Positions 19,389 through 27,310 of a DNA stretch of 64,000 nucleotides are shown here, in pieces. The notes below the pieces were generated by a model, which was not told the origin of the DNA, searched no databases, and worked only from the letters and a program-made list of their open reading frames with translations. Numbering within the stretch: position 1 is the stretch's first letter; each line of letters opens with the position of its first letter. Origin of the DNA: an uncultured Christensenellaceae bacterium (GTDB taxonomy: Bacteria; Bacillota; Clostridia; Christensenellales; UBA3700); assembly GCA_910588545.1 (NCBI GenBank), contig CAJUOU010000002.1:83382-147381 (forward strand). The letters run 5' to 3'. A program made the position numbers and the translations under genes.

Positions 19389-20156
19389 TTATTTTTGTTT
19401 ATGTTGCACACCATTTACATCAATGGTAAAGCCGTTTTTGTAAACCAACTCGCTTACCGTTTGAAAAGTATAGCCACCTTCAATCAAATACTCGATTACC
19501 TTTGGCAAAGCATCAAGCACATGGTCGGAATTGTTATGAAACAATATTATATCCCCAAACGACACTTTGCTTTTTACTCTTTTTAAAATTTCGTTTGCAT
19601 TAATGCCCTTCCAATCAAGAGTATCGATACTCCATTGCACTGCTTGCATATTAAGCTTGCTTACATTTTCAATCAACTTGTTGTTGTAATCTCCAAAAGG
19701 TGCCCTGAATACATACGGTCTTTTACCCGTAAGATTTTCAACTTTTTTGTTTACGTATTCAATCTCCTCTACAATGCTTTCCGCTTGCAAAGTAGACATC
19801 TTCAAATGATTGTGGCTGTGATTGCCTATGTCAAAACCGTTTTCTGCAAGTTTTTTTACCTCGTCTTCATACTTATCGACCCAAAACCCAACCAAAAAAA
19901 AGGTTGCTTTTATATTATATTTATTAAGTATGTCTATTATTCCTTGTGTTTTATCCGCACCCCATGCAGCATCAAATGACAATGCTACGACTTTATTTTC
20001 GCCCGTATCAACTCGGTAAACAGGCAATTTTCTGTTTTCTCCGCTTGCAAGAATTGTACTGTTTGTTACCATAAACAAACAGGCTGTTAAAGCCACAACT
20101 AAAACTAATGATACCAACACTTTGTAAACAGATTTGATTTTGAAAGAATAAAACAC
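19389..20156 (-). CDS. PdaB-like polysaccharide deacetylase
   Basis: NodB-homology carbohydrate esterase (CE4) with an N-terminal membrane anchor/signal. Seen: the SFDAAWG motif replacing the usual TFDDGP (as in sporulation-associated PdaB-type enzymes), metal-site HSHNH, RAPFGDYN and the DTLDWKG strand. It likely deacetylates peptidoglycan or another GlcNAc polymer outside the cell. The start is uncertain: GTG at 20156 has AAAGGGTGG at good spacing and leaves a signal-anchor near the N-terminus; a TTG at 20186 would add ten residues. It lies 46 bp upstream of the SSB-like gene, in the same direction. Confidence 0.85.
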   Translation of the reverse strand: MFYSFKIKSVYKVLVSLVLVVALTACLFMVTNSTILASGENRKLPVYRVDTGENKVVALSFDAAWGADKTQGIIDILNKYNIKATFFLVGFWVDKYEDEVKKLAENGFDIGNHSHNHLKMSTLQAESIVEEIEYVNKKVENLTGKRPYVFRAPFGDYNNKLIENVSKLNMQAVQWSIDTLDWKGINANEILKRVKSKVSFGDIILFHNNSDHVLDALPKVIEYLIEGGYTFQTVSELVYKNGFTIDVNGVQHKQK

Positions 20157-20199
20157 ACGCCACCCTTTTATTAAAGCAAATGTCAAAAAAATCTTCCAA

Positions 20200-20573
20200 C
20201 CATGACGATTACTTTAATATTATACATAAATAATGCTAACTAAATTTTAGAGATTTTGTCAATAAATGTCGAATACTCCATTTGCGTTACAAAATTCGAT
20301 TTAGTATTACAATTTATTTCAAAAAACAACAAAATAGAACTTCTTTCAATTTATTTTTTGAAAATATAAAACATCTAAAATCAGTCATTATCAAGACTCC
20401 ATAAATTATCAAGCCATATTGTGGCTACGGTAAATTGTGTTAATTTTGAATAGATAATGTACCGAACATCATGCTTTTATATTAATAAATATGCTGTTAA
20501 AATGCTAATTATTACATAAAAAAATAAGGCAATATAAATATATTGCCTTATTTAAAGTTAAAATATTTAGTTT
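20200..20573. other. Intergenic stretch, terminator of the dockerin gene only
   Basis: AT-rich DNA without a convincing gene. The one clear element is the minus-strand terminator at 20516-20553 (stem AAATAAGGCAATA/TATTGCCTTATTT followed by TTTTTTTAT), serving the dockerin-protein gene. A small dyad AGCCATATTGTGGCT lies near 20412-20426. The upstream region of the deacetylase gene should hold its promoter but none stands out. Confidence 0.6.
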
Positions 20574-22775
20574 TTAATAGAACAACTCGATTCCTATGAT
20601 TTTGTCAATCACATTCCTTACGATTTCCGCATCTGCAGTGGTTATTTCGCCTTTGTTTATTACCATACTCGCTAGCTTTTTCTCCACACTTAAACTTTCG
20701 TATAATGCGTTGTCACTTGCTATTTCTCTCAAGTAGGACACATCGCTTGCACTTATCCTTCCATCGCCGTTCACATCCCCCAATACGGATAGGTATATCG
20801 TTTCGCCGTTTGTCTGTATACACCATCCTGTTCCTATTGCCATCTCTTTGCCGTTATCTGCAATAGCACTGTTTATGCCACTATCTACTGCTCCGTTTTG
20901 ATAAATTGTTTTGCCTTTACTATCCGATAGTTGTAAATTGTTTTTATCAATACCCAAAGGTGCTAGGTTATTTACAAATTCGTTTACCGAAGTGTTTGGT
21001 TTTATATTTCCCAATACATATCTTTCCAACTCGCTGTCATTGTAACCGTGTAATTTGTCATTTTCAGTATATGTTTTCCTATAGCCGTTATCCAAATAAA
21101 CAAAATCATAAATTGATTTTTCTTTCAAATCAAAAATTACTTCCTCATTTTTCAAAACAGCAACTTTTTTGCTGTCTTTGGTAAAAAAGTATTTTGACGG
21201 ATTTTGATTTCCGTTGCCGTAATAAGTATACCCCAATGTGAAAGTTTTAAATAAATTATAGTTATCATTCAAATCAACTTGAATATGAGCATCTTTACCT
21301 TCGCTTGTAAGCAGACCTACTACTTCAACTTTAATATCCTGCGGCAAACACAAATCTGCATATTCTCCGTTGGATGAGTTGTCTTTTATAACAGTTGCTC
21401 CGCTGATTTGCAGCTTGCCTGCGCGAATATTTAGTCCGCCAGCATTTTCAGTTGCATGATTACCTGTTATAGTAGTATTTTTAATTGCTATGATATCTGC
21501 GATTGTAGAAATACCTGCGCCGTATTTTGCAGTGTTCCCCGTGATTTCGCAATTACTAATGCTCATTAGGGTCATATTATCATCGTTATAAATTCCACCG
21601 CCGGATTCTGCACTGCTATTATTTTGAAACACACAATTATTTAACGTACAAGACGAATTTTGATAATTAAAAATTGCACCTCCATAATTGTTTGCAACAT
21701 TGCCTACAAAATTGCAGTTTGTAATCGTTGTAATTCCGTTGGAGAAAATGCCTGCACCGCTCATCTCACTTTCATTTTTATAAAAAACACAATCGTTTAT
21801 TGTAACTTTTGTATTTTCATGAAATACGCTCAATGCTCCGCCATTTAATTTTGATGTGTTATTGCTGAAAACAACATTGTTCATTTCAAAATTTATACTG
21901 CCTGCAGCCATAATAGCACCTGCTTCAGTAGAAGACTTGTTTCCTATTATAATTGAATTGCTAATAGATGTATTGTTCGTACAATGAAATGCTGCACCGC
22001 TAGTTTTTGTAGCACAGTTATTCATAAATAAACCGCCATTCACGATAAGTTCTCCTGCAGCACAAATCGCACCGCCGGCTGGAGCATAAATATTATCAAT
22101 TATCATACCACCATTAAATGTCAATTTTGCATTAGATTGAATATAAATACCACCGCCTGTATCCATACATGCTCCACCTGTGATTTTACCAAAAGGCAAA
22201 GCTCTTAAAGCATTTATTTGAGTTGCTAATGGTTTGTCTTTATTTTCCTCGTAAGTATTAAACATTAACTCACTGTCGTATTTACTATCTATGATTGTCA
22301 AAGTACCTCCATTTAAAACTGTAAAAATAGACCCATAGCTCATTTTTGTAGTTTGTTTTTTATCAAGCGTATGTCCGTTTAAATCAAATATAATTGTTGC
22401 GCCATGTGGCACTGTTATAGAGCCACTGCCATTATAAAAGCCCTTACCTACACCAAAAAAATAAGTATCTTCATGTGCAACCCAATCACTGTCAAGCAAT
22501 ACTTTTATTTCTTTGTTATTACCATCAAAGCTTTTTTGTATGGCACCACTCCATAAAGCAGCTTTTTCATCTGTTGTACCTGTTAAAATAACATCAGGTG
22601 TATAGCCAACATCGGTAGCTTTTTCACTATCTACTATCTCTCCACTGCTTTGTGTTTTTAAAGTTTCGGTTTGTAAAGCAATGTTTGTAGATGCAAACAA
22701 ACATCCTACAACTAAAAGACAAGAAATTACTAATACAAAAAATATTATTCCAACTTTTTTAATAATCTTTGCCAT
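20574..22775 (-). CDS. Secreted parallel beta-helix protein with C-terminal type I dockerin
   Basis: 733 residues. N-terminal signal peptide (about 1-30); about residues 100-480 form repeats of the GGAI / NNCVFxNNS / SGGGIYN kind, a right-handed parallel beta-helix of the polymorphic outer-membrane-protein/pectate-lyase type; residues about 660-728 are a dockerin whose first calcium loop is perfect (DVNGDGRISASD) while the second (INKGEITTADAE) lacks the leading Asp. A dockerin implies docking to a cohesin-bearing surface scaffold, not found in the window. GGAGGT precedes the ATG. Expression appears governed by the invertible promoter at 22798-22972, which reads away from this gene in this assembly. 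Confidence 0.85.
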   Translation of the reverse strand: MAKIIKKVGIIFFVLVISCLLVVGCLFASTNIALQTETLKTQSSGEIVDSEKATDVGYTPDVILTGTTDEKAALWSGAIQKSFDGNNKEIKVLLDSDWVAHEDTYFFGVGKGFYNGSGSITVPHGATIIFDLNGHTLDKKQTTKMSYGSIFTVLNGGTLTIIDSKYDSELMFNTYEENKDKPLATQINALRALPFGKITGGACMDTGGGIYIQSNAKLTFNGGMIIDNIYAPAGGAICAAGELIVNGGLFMNNCATKTSGAAFHCTNNTSISNSIIIGNKSSTEAGAIMAAGSINFEMNNVVFSNNTSKLNGGALSVFHENTKVTINDCVFYKNESEMSGAGIFSNGITTITNCNFVGNVANNYGGAIFNYQNSSCTLNNCVFQNNSSAESGGGIYNDDNMTLMSISNCEITGNTAKYGAGISTIADIIAIKNTTITGNHATENAGGLNIRAGKLQISGATVIKDNSSNGEYADLCLPQDIKVEVVGLLTSEGKDAHIQVDLNDNYNLFKTFTLGYTYYGNGNQNPSKYFFTKDSKKVAVLKNEEVIFDLKEKSIYDFVYLDNGYRKTYTENDKLHGYNDSELERYVLGNIKPNTSVNEFVNNLAPLGIDKNNLQLSDSKGKTIYQNGAVDSGINSAIADNGKEMAIGTGWCIQTNGETIYLSVLGDVNGDGRISASDVSYLREIASDNALYESLSVEKKLASMVINKGEITTADAEIVRNVIDKIIGIELFY

Positions 22776-22797
22776 AATAAAACCTCCGTTTTTATCT

Positions 22798-22824
22798 TAC
22801 ATAGAATAAGTATATCTATGTACA
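22798..22824 (+). repeat. Inverted repeat, left arm of invertible promoter cassette 1
   Basis: 27-bp arm whose reverse complement matches 22946-22972 at 26 of 27 positions. The arm is itself a dyad: TACATAGA, 9-bp core, TCTATGTA, as expected for a recombinase site with two monomer half-sites around a crossover core. It lies 23 bp upstream of the dockerin gene's start codon. Confidence 0.9.
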
Positions 22825-22945
22825 AAATCGCGATTTTTCGGAAAAGTTTTTTAAAGTTTTTGTAGCTTTTTTGTAAAGCTATTACAAAATGTTTAATTAA
22901 ATGTTGACAAAAGTTTACTTTTGACCCTATAATATACATATAATA
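22825..22945 (+). promoter_or_regulatory. Invertible promoter 1 (OFF orientation)
   Basis: 121-bp segment between inverted repeats holding TTGACA (22904-22909), 18-bp spacer, TATAAT (22928-22933) on the plus strand, pointing away from the leftward dockerin gene. No comparable promoter was seen on the minus strand within the segment or between it and the start codon. Inversion would place the -10 box near 22837-22842 and transcription start near 22829, giving a leader of about 55 nt that includes the GGAGGT site. The segment resembles that of cassette 2 from AAAGTTTT through TATAAT. Confidence 0.8.
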
Positions 22946-22972
22946 TGTACATAGATATACTTATTCCATGTA
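22946..22972 (-). repeat. Inverted repeat, right arm of invertible promoter cassette 1
   Basis: Partner of the arm at 22798-22824; one mismatch (C at 22967 against T). Half-sites GTACATAGA and TCCATGTAC flank a 9-bp core. Confidence 0.9.
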
Positions 22973-22988
22973 CCCAAACTTTACATTA

Positions 22989-23083
22989 ATGGCAAATTTT
23001 CAACCCCAATAGTCCCGATTTTTGATAGGATTATTGCAGTGAACGATACTTTTTGCCAACTTTAAACTTTACACAAAAAGTAA
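22989..23083 (+). repeat. Conserved block downstream of cassette 1 (copy A)
   Basis: About 95 bp closely similar to 27079-27170: ATGGYAAATT, CCGATTTTTGA, ATTGCAGTGAACGA, then CAAACTTTACA or a near match. It lies outside the inverted repeats and would be transcribed only when promoter 1 points right. No open reading frame of note. It ends just before an intrinsic terminator, so the OFF-state transcript would be about 180 nt. Candidate small RNA or accessory recombinase site. Confidence 0.65.
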
Positions 23084-23120
23084 CACCCCAAAACACAATG
23101 TTTCGGGGTGTATTTTATTT
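23083..23120 (+). terminator. Terminator of the OFF-state transcript from cassette 1
   Basis: Plus-strand stem ACACCCC/GGGGTGT extended by AAAC/GTTT, followed by ATTTTATTT. It is oriented for transcripts arriving from the promoter at 22904-22933. Confidence 0.75.
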
Positions 23121-23276
23121 GTATGGCGTATTTAAAATTGTATAATTTTAAGAAATTTTACGGCTAAAAAATGTCTATATTAATTTATATTACTACTATC
23201 CTTTTCAATTTTTATTTATATATTCTATTTGATAAACAAGTGCAATTTTTAATTAAACATATAATTTATAGCAAGC

Positions 23277-23307
23277 AAAAAAGCCATTCTATTGAATGGC
23301 TTTTTTA
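23277..23307. terminator. Bidirectional terminator downstream of the DUF6273 surface-protein gene
   Basis: Stem AAGCCATTC/GAATGGCTT with A-tract and T-tract either side; 62 nt past the stop of the leftward gene. Confidence 0.85.
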
Positions 23308-23369
23308 ATTAGTTATGCTTTTTACCTTTTTGTTTTTTAGTGTTTGTTTGCGTTTCGTTTTGGTTGTTT

Positions 23370-26300
23370 TTATTTACGCCTTTTCTTTTTATTCAATTTG
23401 CTATTAGGCTTGCTATCTTCATCAATTTTATCAGTGTCCACACCATCAGCCGGCGTTATTTGATTTTGTAGCTTTTTAACCTTTTTTGCTTCGCTTTCTT
23501 TTAATGCGTAAAATAATATTCTTTCTTGCGGAGCTTCCAACACACTCAAGTTCAAAACATCATTTTCCTTTATTACAAATGTCCAATCTTTGTAACCTAC
23601 CTTGTAGTTATTTACTATCGTTCCTCTTACATTTACTACTTCCTTTGGTTTTATATCCTCGGTATTGGTATTTGTCGCTCCGTTGTTTTCGCTTGCTGCT
23701 TGTTGGTTGTTTGCGGCATACTGTGCATAAGGTATTGCTTGTTGTGGAGTATTTTTATTTTTCTTTACTACTATCAATATTATTATCAACAACAATATAA
23801 ATATTATCATAAAGATAAATATTGCTATTAATATCCACCACATATACGGAGGCATATTTTTTAGTGTTTCTATTACACTATTCATTCCGCTATCCGTATT
23901 ACCATTACTTCCACCATTCGGTTTGCCGTCAGTTCCGTTGTTATCGTCCTCGCCGTCGCCACCACTTGGGTTAGGGTTTACCTCTGTTTTAAAGCTGTAT
24001 GTTTCCGTCTCGTCAACTAGCTCTCCGTTGTATTTTAAAAACACACTGCCCTTATACTCATTTTTTACTTTCAAGGAGATTTGGTAATTTGTATCATACT
24101 TTAGCGTTGCAGTTGGCAATATTACATTGCCTATTATCTGCCCGTCTTTTACTTGGTATATTTCGTAATCAAAATACTTTTCTATCTCACTTTTTTCGTC
24201 AGATAATAGCGTTGGTCGTTTGTTTCCCGTTCCGTTTTGCCATCCGCTTATCTCAAACTCCAGCGTTTGTATATCCAAAGTTATTGTATATGTCGTGTTA
24301 TCTCTATCCTCCCACACTACATTGTCTACTTCTCCGCCATTTGCTGTGTTTACTCCGTTTTTAAACGCTATTTGTATGCTATACTTTCCTGCTTTTGTAA
24401 ACTTGTAGTTTTCGTCTACTACATTGCCGTCTACTGTTATTTCAAAGTAGCTCTTCCAATTTGTCGGCATATTGGCTACAGCACTTAACCCAAAGCCTTC
24501 TGCATCAAATATGTTTACTTGGTCTGCTTTTGGCTTTCTTATCTTTAAGCTTTCTATCTCATAATCAAAGGTATCTTCTCCTACTATCATAAAGTCGTCC
24601 AAACCACTTTGCAATCCTACCAACACTTTATATCTTCCTACATTTGTCGGTGCTCCGCTCAGTGGCGTACCGTCTGCTGTAGTGTAGCTTATTACCAAGT
24701 TACTTGCTGTCAATCCTCCGCCTGCTACATTTAGCTCTACAGCTTGTGACAAACCATTGTATGTAAACTTATTATTCTTTAAGCTTACCTCTACTTTATT
24801 TATTACCGACCCTGTTTGGAATACTTCCGATACTGAGTTTTCCTCATTTCCATCTACTACAAATATACAGTTAGTGTTGTTAAATCCTATTGTATTTGTC
24901 GTAAATATTGCTTGTATATAATATGACTTTATTTCACTTATATCATTTTCTGCAAATATTTGCTCTAATGTTACTTCATCAGTCAAATCACTCTTTCTAA
25001 AATACTTGTATTCTATTGCATTAGCTAAGTTTTCCGCTACTTGTAATCTTGGTATTGGTAGCGTTATATCCCCTATTGTCACATTCTTTTTTGTCCATGA
25101 TACCGCTACTTTCTTTTTGGTTATCTTCCAATTATGCTTTAGTTGTGGTATATTTGCTAGTTCCGCACTCGTATATGTTTTGTAGTTAGGGTCACTGCCT
25201 GTAAAATCAATTACACTTGCGATATAATCTCCTACTGCGGACTTAGCATTATTGTCATACACTGCTGTTAAAAAGGACGGTAGTCCAGAGGCTATCTCTA
25301 CCTTTTGGTTTTGACCATTATATTCAAACTCGCTTTGACTCCACGTGACTTTGCTAAAATCTATTTCTGCCTTGTTTATGGTTATTTTTATCCATCGGAC
25401 TGTATCGCTTTCCAAATGGTCGCTATCTGTGGTATCCGCAGTTCCTCTAAATCTTGGTTTTCTAAAATCTATTACTTCCTGTTTTTCGGTTTCCGTCCAA
25501 CCGTATTTTAAAGCATCTTGCTCTACCAATGCAATTATTTTATTTGTCCAACTCTCTTTTATCTCTACCTTTACCCAATACTCTCCTGCGTTTTCGAATG
25601 CTTTAGTACTGTCGGGATAAGCAAGTTGAATAAACTCGTTATCTGACTCATACAAATTTTTGTCATACCAAGCAGTATTGTTGTTTGTCTTTACAATTTC
25701 ACTTAATGTTTGTGCTGTTGCATTATATGTTGTCTCCAAATCTTGGGGATTTTGCACTCCGTTTTCCAAGCCTCTTAGTATTTCGCTTAAATTTACATGT
25801 ATTGCAGGGCGGACACCTCGCTCATTTGTTATACCCACATTAATCCATCTACTAGCATCTGTACAAGTGGAATCAATATCGGAAAAAGCATATCCCCAAC
25901 TATAATTATTATGATGAGCAGAACGTGTCCATGCTGTAGTAATCCCTTTTGATGCTATTTGCTCAGGCGACAATTTCCATCCAGATTCTACCAAAGTTCC
26001 ATTGGAATAGTTTCCGCCAATTTCATAGACACTAGGTATCCAAATATAGTCTTTACCCCAGTCGCTATATTTAATACCATCTACTGCATAATCGACTTCA
26101 TACCCCCCGCCTGTATTAAATTGAGGTTTCCAATCAGGATAGTTGCTGTTTAGCGCATCATTTCCATAATCATAGGTACTAAACCCAAGTCTCATTGATT
26201 GTAGTTGTTGGTATTTAATATACTGCGGCTGAACTAAATATTTTGTAGCAAAATCGCCTTCGATAAATTGAGACATTTCGTTACTTGACAAAAGAGTATT

Positions 26301-26834
26301 TCTCAAAGTGCTGCTACTGTACATATTATTACCTTTCGATGCAGAACCGTTTGTATAGAACTTGGACAATTTATACGAATCTGCTAAATATAAAGTTACA
26401 ACAACATCTTCTTTGGAATAAAAATTTATATCGGTTAAAGTTACAGATGTAACTATCCATTGATATCCACCGAGAGTAACAACTAAACCTGTTTCAGAAC
26501 CAACTTGCGTATTTATAGTAGTAGCATTAACTAAATAAGTTGTTGTATCCATATCAGGATTAATTTTATATACATGTTTTTTTACATAATCAGTCGGATT
26601 TTCTTTATTAAATAATTTTTCTTTCAAATTTAAAATTGCAAAATTATTAAAAGACTTATTAACATTATCATATAATTCAGCACCATTCGCAACTTGAATA
26701 GCAGAGCTTGGATTTGATAAAGCCAATGCCTGTTTTGGAAAAATAAAAATACTTGCAATAAGACTACTAAATAGTACTATCATAAATGTTAACATTACTA
26801 TAAATAGATACGATTTTTTTATGGTTTTCTTCAT
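23370..26834 (-). CDS. Surface protein: DUF6273-like head, Ig-like repeats, C-terminal membrane anchor
   Basis: 1154 residues. Signal peptide (about 1-38); residues about 110-355 have the DUF6273 pattern (VTLGGYQWIVTSV, SSSTLRNTLL, WTRSAHHNNYSWG, GVRPAIHVNL); residues about 370-980 contain several beta-sandwich modules of the MBG/bacterial-Ig kind (for example FEYNGQNQKVEI, FTYNGLSQAVEL); then a Gly/Asn/Asp-rich linker, a transmembrane helix near 1030-1055 and a cytoplasmic tail of about 95 residues ending KKKRRK. The likely role is adhesion or display at the surface (inference). AGGAG precedes the ATG. It is governed by the second invertible promoter, which points away from it in this assembly. 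Confidence 0.8.
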   Translation of the reverse strand: MKKTIKKSYLFIVMLTFMIVLFSSLIASIFIFPKQALALSNPSSAIQVANGAELYDNVNKSFNNFAILNLKEKLFNKENPTDYVKKHVYKINPDMDTTTYLVNATTINTQVGSETGLVVTLGGYQWIVTSVTLTDINFYSKEDVVVTLYLADSYKLSKFYTNGSASKGNNMYSSSTLRNTLLSSNEMSQFIEGDFATKYLVQPQYIKYQQLQSMRLGFSTYDYGNDALNSNYPDWKPQFNTGGGYEVDYAVDGIKYSDWGKDYIWIPSVYEIGGNYSNGTLVESGWKLSPEQIASKGITTAWTRSAHHNNYSWGYAFSDIDSTCTDASRWINVGITNERGVRPAIHVNLSEILRGLENGVQNPQDLETTYNATAQTLSEIVKTNNNTAWYDKNLYESDNEFIQLAYPDSTKAFENAGEYWVKVEIKESWTNKIIALVEQDALKYGWTETEKQEVIDFRKPRFRGTADTTDSDHLESDTVRWIKITINKAEIDFSKVTWSQSEFEYNGQNQKVEIASGLPSFLTAVYDNNAKSAVGDYIASVIDFTGSDPNYKTYTSAELANIPQLKHNWKITKKKVAVSWTKKNVTIGDITLPIPRLQVAENLANAIEYKYFRKSDLTDEVTLEQIFAENDISEIKSYYIQAIFTTNTIGFNNTNCIFVVDGNEENSVSEVFQTGSVINKVEVSLKNNKFTYNGLSQAVELNVAGGGLTASNLVISYTTADGTPLSGAPTNVGRYKVLVGLQSGLDDFMIVGEDTFDYEIESLKIRKPKADQVNIFDAEGFGLSAVANMPTNWKSYFEITVDGNVVDENYKFTKAGKYSIQIAFKNGVNTANGGEVDNVVWEDRDNTTYTITLDIQTLEFEISGWQNGTGNKRPTLLSDEKSEIEKYFDYEIYQVKDGQIIGNVILPTATLKYDTNYQISLKVKNEYKGSVFLKYNGELVDETETYSFKTEVNPNPSGGDGEDDNNGTDGKPNGGSNGNTDSGMNSVIETLKNMPPYMWWILIAIFIFMIIFILLLIIILIVVKKNKNTPQQAIPYAQYAANNQQAASENNGATNTNTEDIKPKEVVNVRGTIVNNYKVGYKDWTFVIKENDVLNLSVLEAPQERILFYALKESEAKKVKKLQNQITPADGVDTDKIDEDSKPNSKLNKKKRRK

Positions 26835-26879
26835 TTTTATTTTCTCCTAATAGTACACTTTATATCAAATGAAACATTT

Positions 26880-26907
26880 GTACATAGAATATATATAATC
26901 TATGTAC
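26880..26907 (+). repeat. Inverted repeat, left arm of invertible promoter cassette 2
   Basis: 28-bp arm, exact reverse complement of 27031-27058. Dyad inside the arm: GTACATAGA, 10-bp AT core, TCTATGTAC. It lies 45 bp upstream of the start codon of the 1154-residue surface protein. Confidence 0.95.
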
Positions 26908-27030
26908 ATTTAGGAGCATTTTTCAAGCAATAAAATTAAAGTTTTGGTATAAATTAGTTAAAGTTCTTACAAAATGATTAGTTTAATATTGACATTACTT
27001 TACTTTTAATCTTATAATATAACTGAAAAA
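26908..27030 (+). promoter_or_regulatory. Invertible promoter 2 (OFF orientation)
   Basis: 123-bp segment between perfect inverted repeats with TTGACA (26989-26994), 18-bp spacer, TATAAT (27013-27018) reading right, away from the leftward gene. Inversion would put the -10 box near 26920-26925, transcription start near 26912 and a leader of about 78 nt carrying the AGGAG site. The segment is related to that of cassette 1 over most of its length. Confidence 0.85.
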
Positions 27031-27058
27031 GTACATAGATTATATATATTCTATGTAC
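27031..27058 (-). repeat. Inverted repeat, right arm of cassette 2, with T-run
   Basis: Exact partner of 26880-26907. On the plus strand the arm's internal dyad (GTACATAGA/TCTATGTAC) is followed by seven T residues at 27059-27065, so a transcript from the promoter in the OFF orientation would meet a terminator-like hairpin about 10 nt after initiation. The left arm has no T-run, so the ON transcript would not. Confidence 0.9.
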
Positions 27059-27078
27059 TTTTTTTATCCTTTTATTTT

Positions 27079-27170
27079 ATGGTAAATTGCAAGTTAATGC
27101 CGATTTTTGACGGCATTATTGCAGTGAACGACAATTTTTATATACTTCAAACTTTACATAAAAAATAGCA
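27079..27170 (+). repeat. Conserved block downstream of cassette 2 (copy B)
   Basis: Counterpart of 22989-23083. Includes the small hairpin GCCG-ATTTTTGA-CGGC, then ATTGCAGTGAACGAC and CAAACTTTACAT. It is followed by a weak terminator-like element (AGCAACC...GGTGCT, TTTTTT near 27166-27203). Confidence 0.65.
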
Positions 27171-27310
27171 ACCCGAAAATTATATAAATAAGGTGCTGTT
27201 TTTTATATTCGAAATTTTCGTTCAATGCAATTAGACATATTTAGGCTTAAAATTAAACCGAAAACTGCTTTTTAAGCAAAATATTTATACTACAGACGGC
27301 TTGGTTAAAT

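Noticed and set aside
22798..22972. Inverted repeats as simple regulator operators
   Set aside because: Arms of 27-28 bp kept in inverted orientation around one outward promoter at both loci are better explained by recombination sites, although the internal dyads alone could bind a dimeric regulator.
20574..26834. A cellulosome-type cluster because of the dockerin
   Set aside because: Only one dockerin and no cohesin, scaffoldin or glycoside hydrolase with dockerin in the window.
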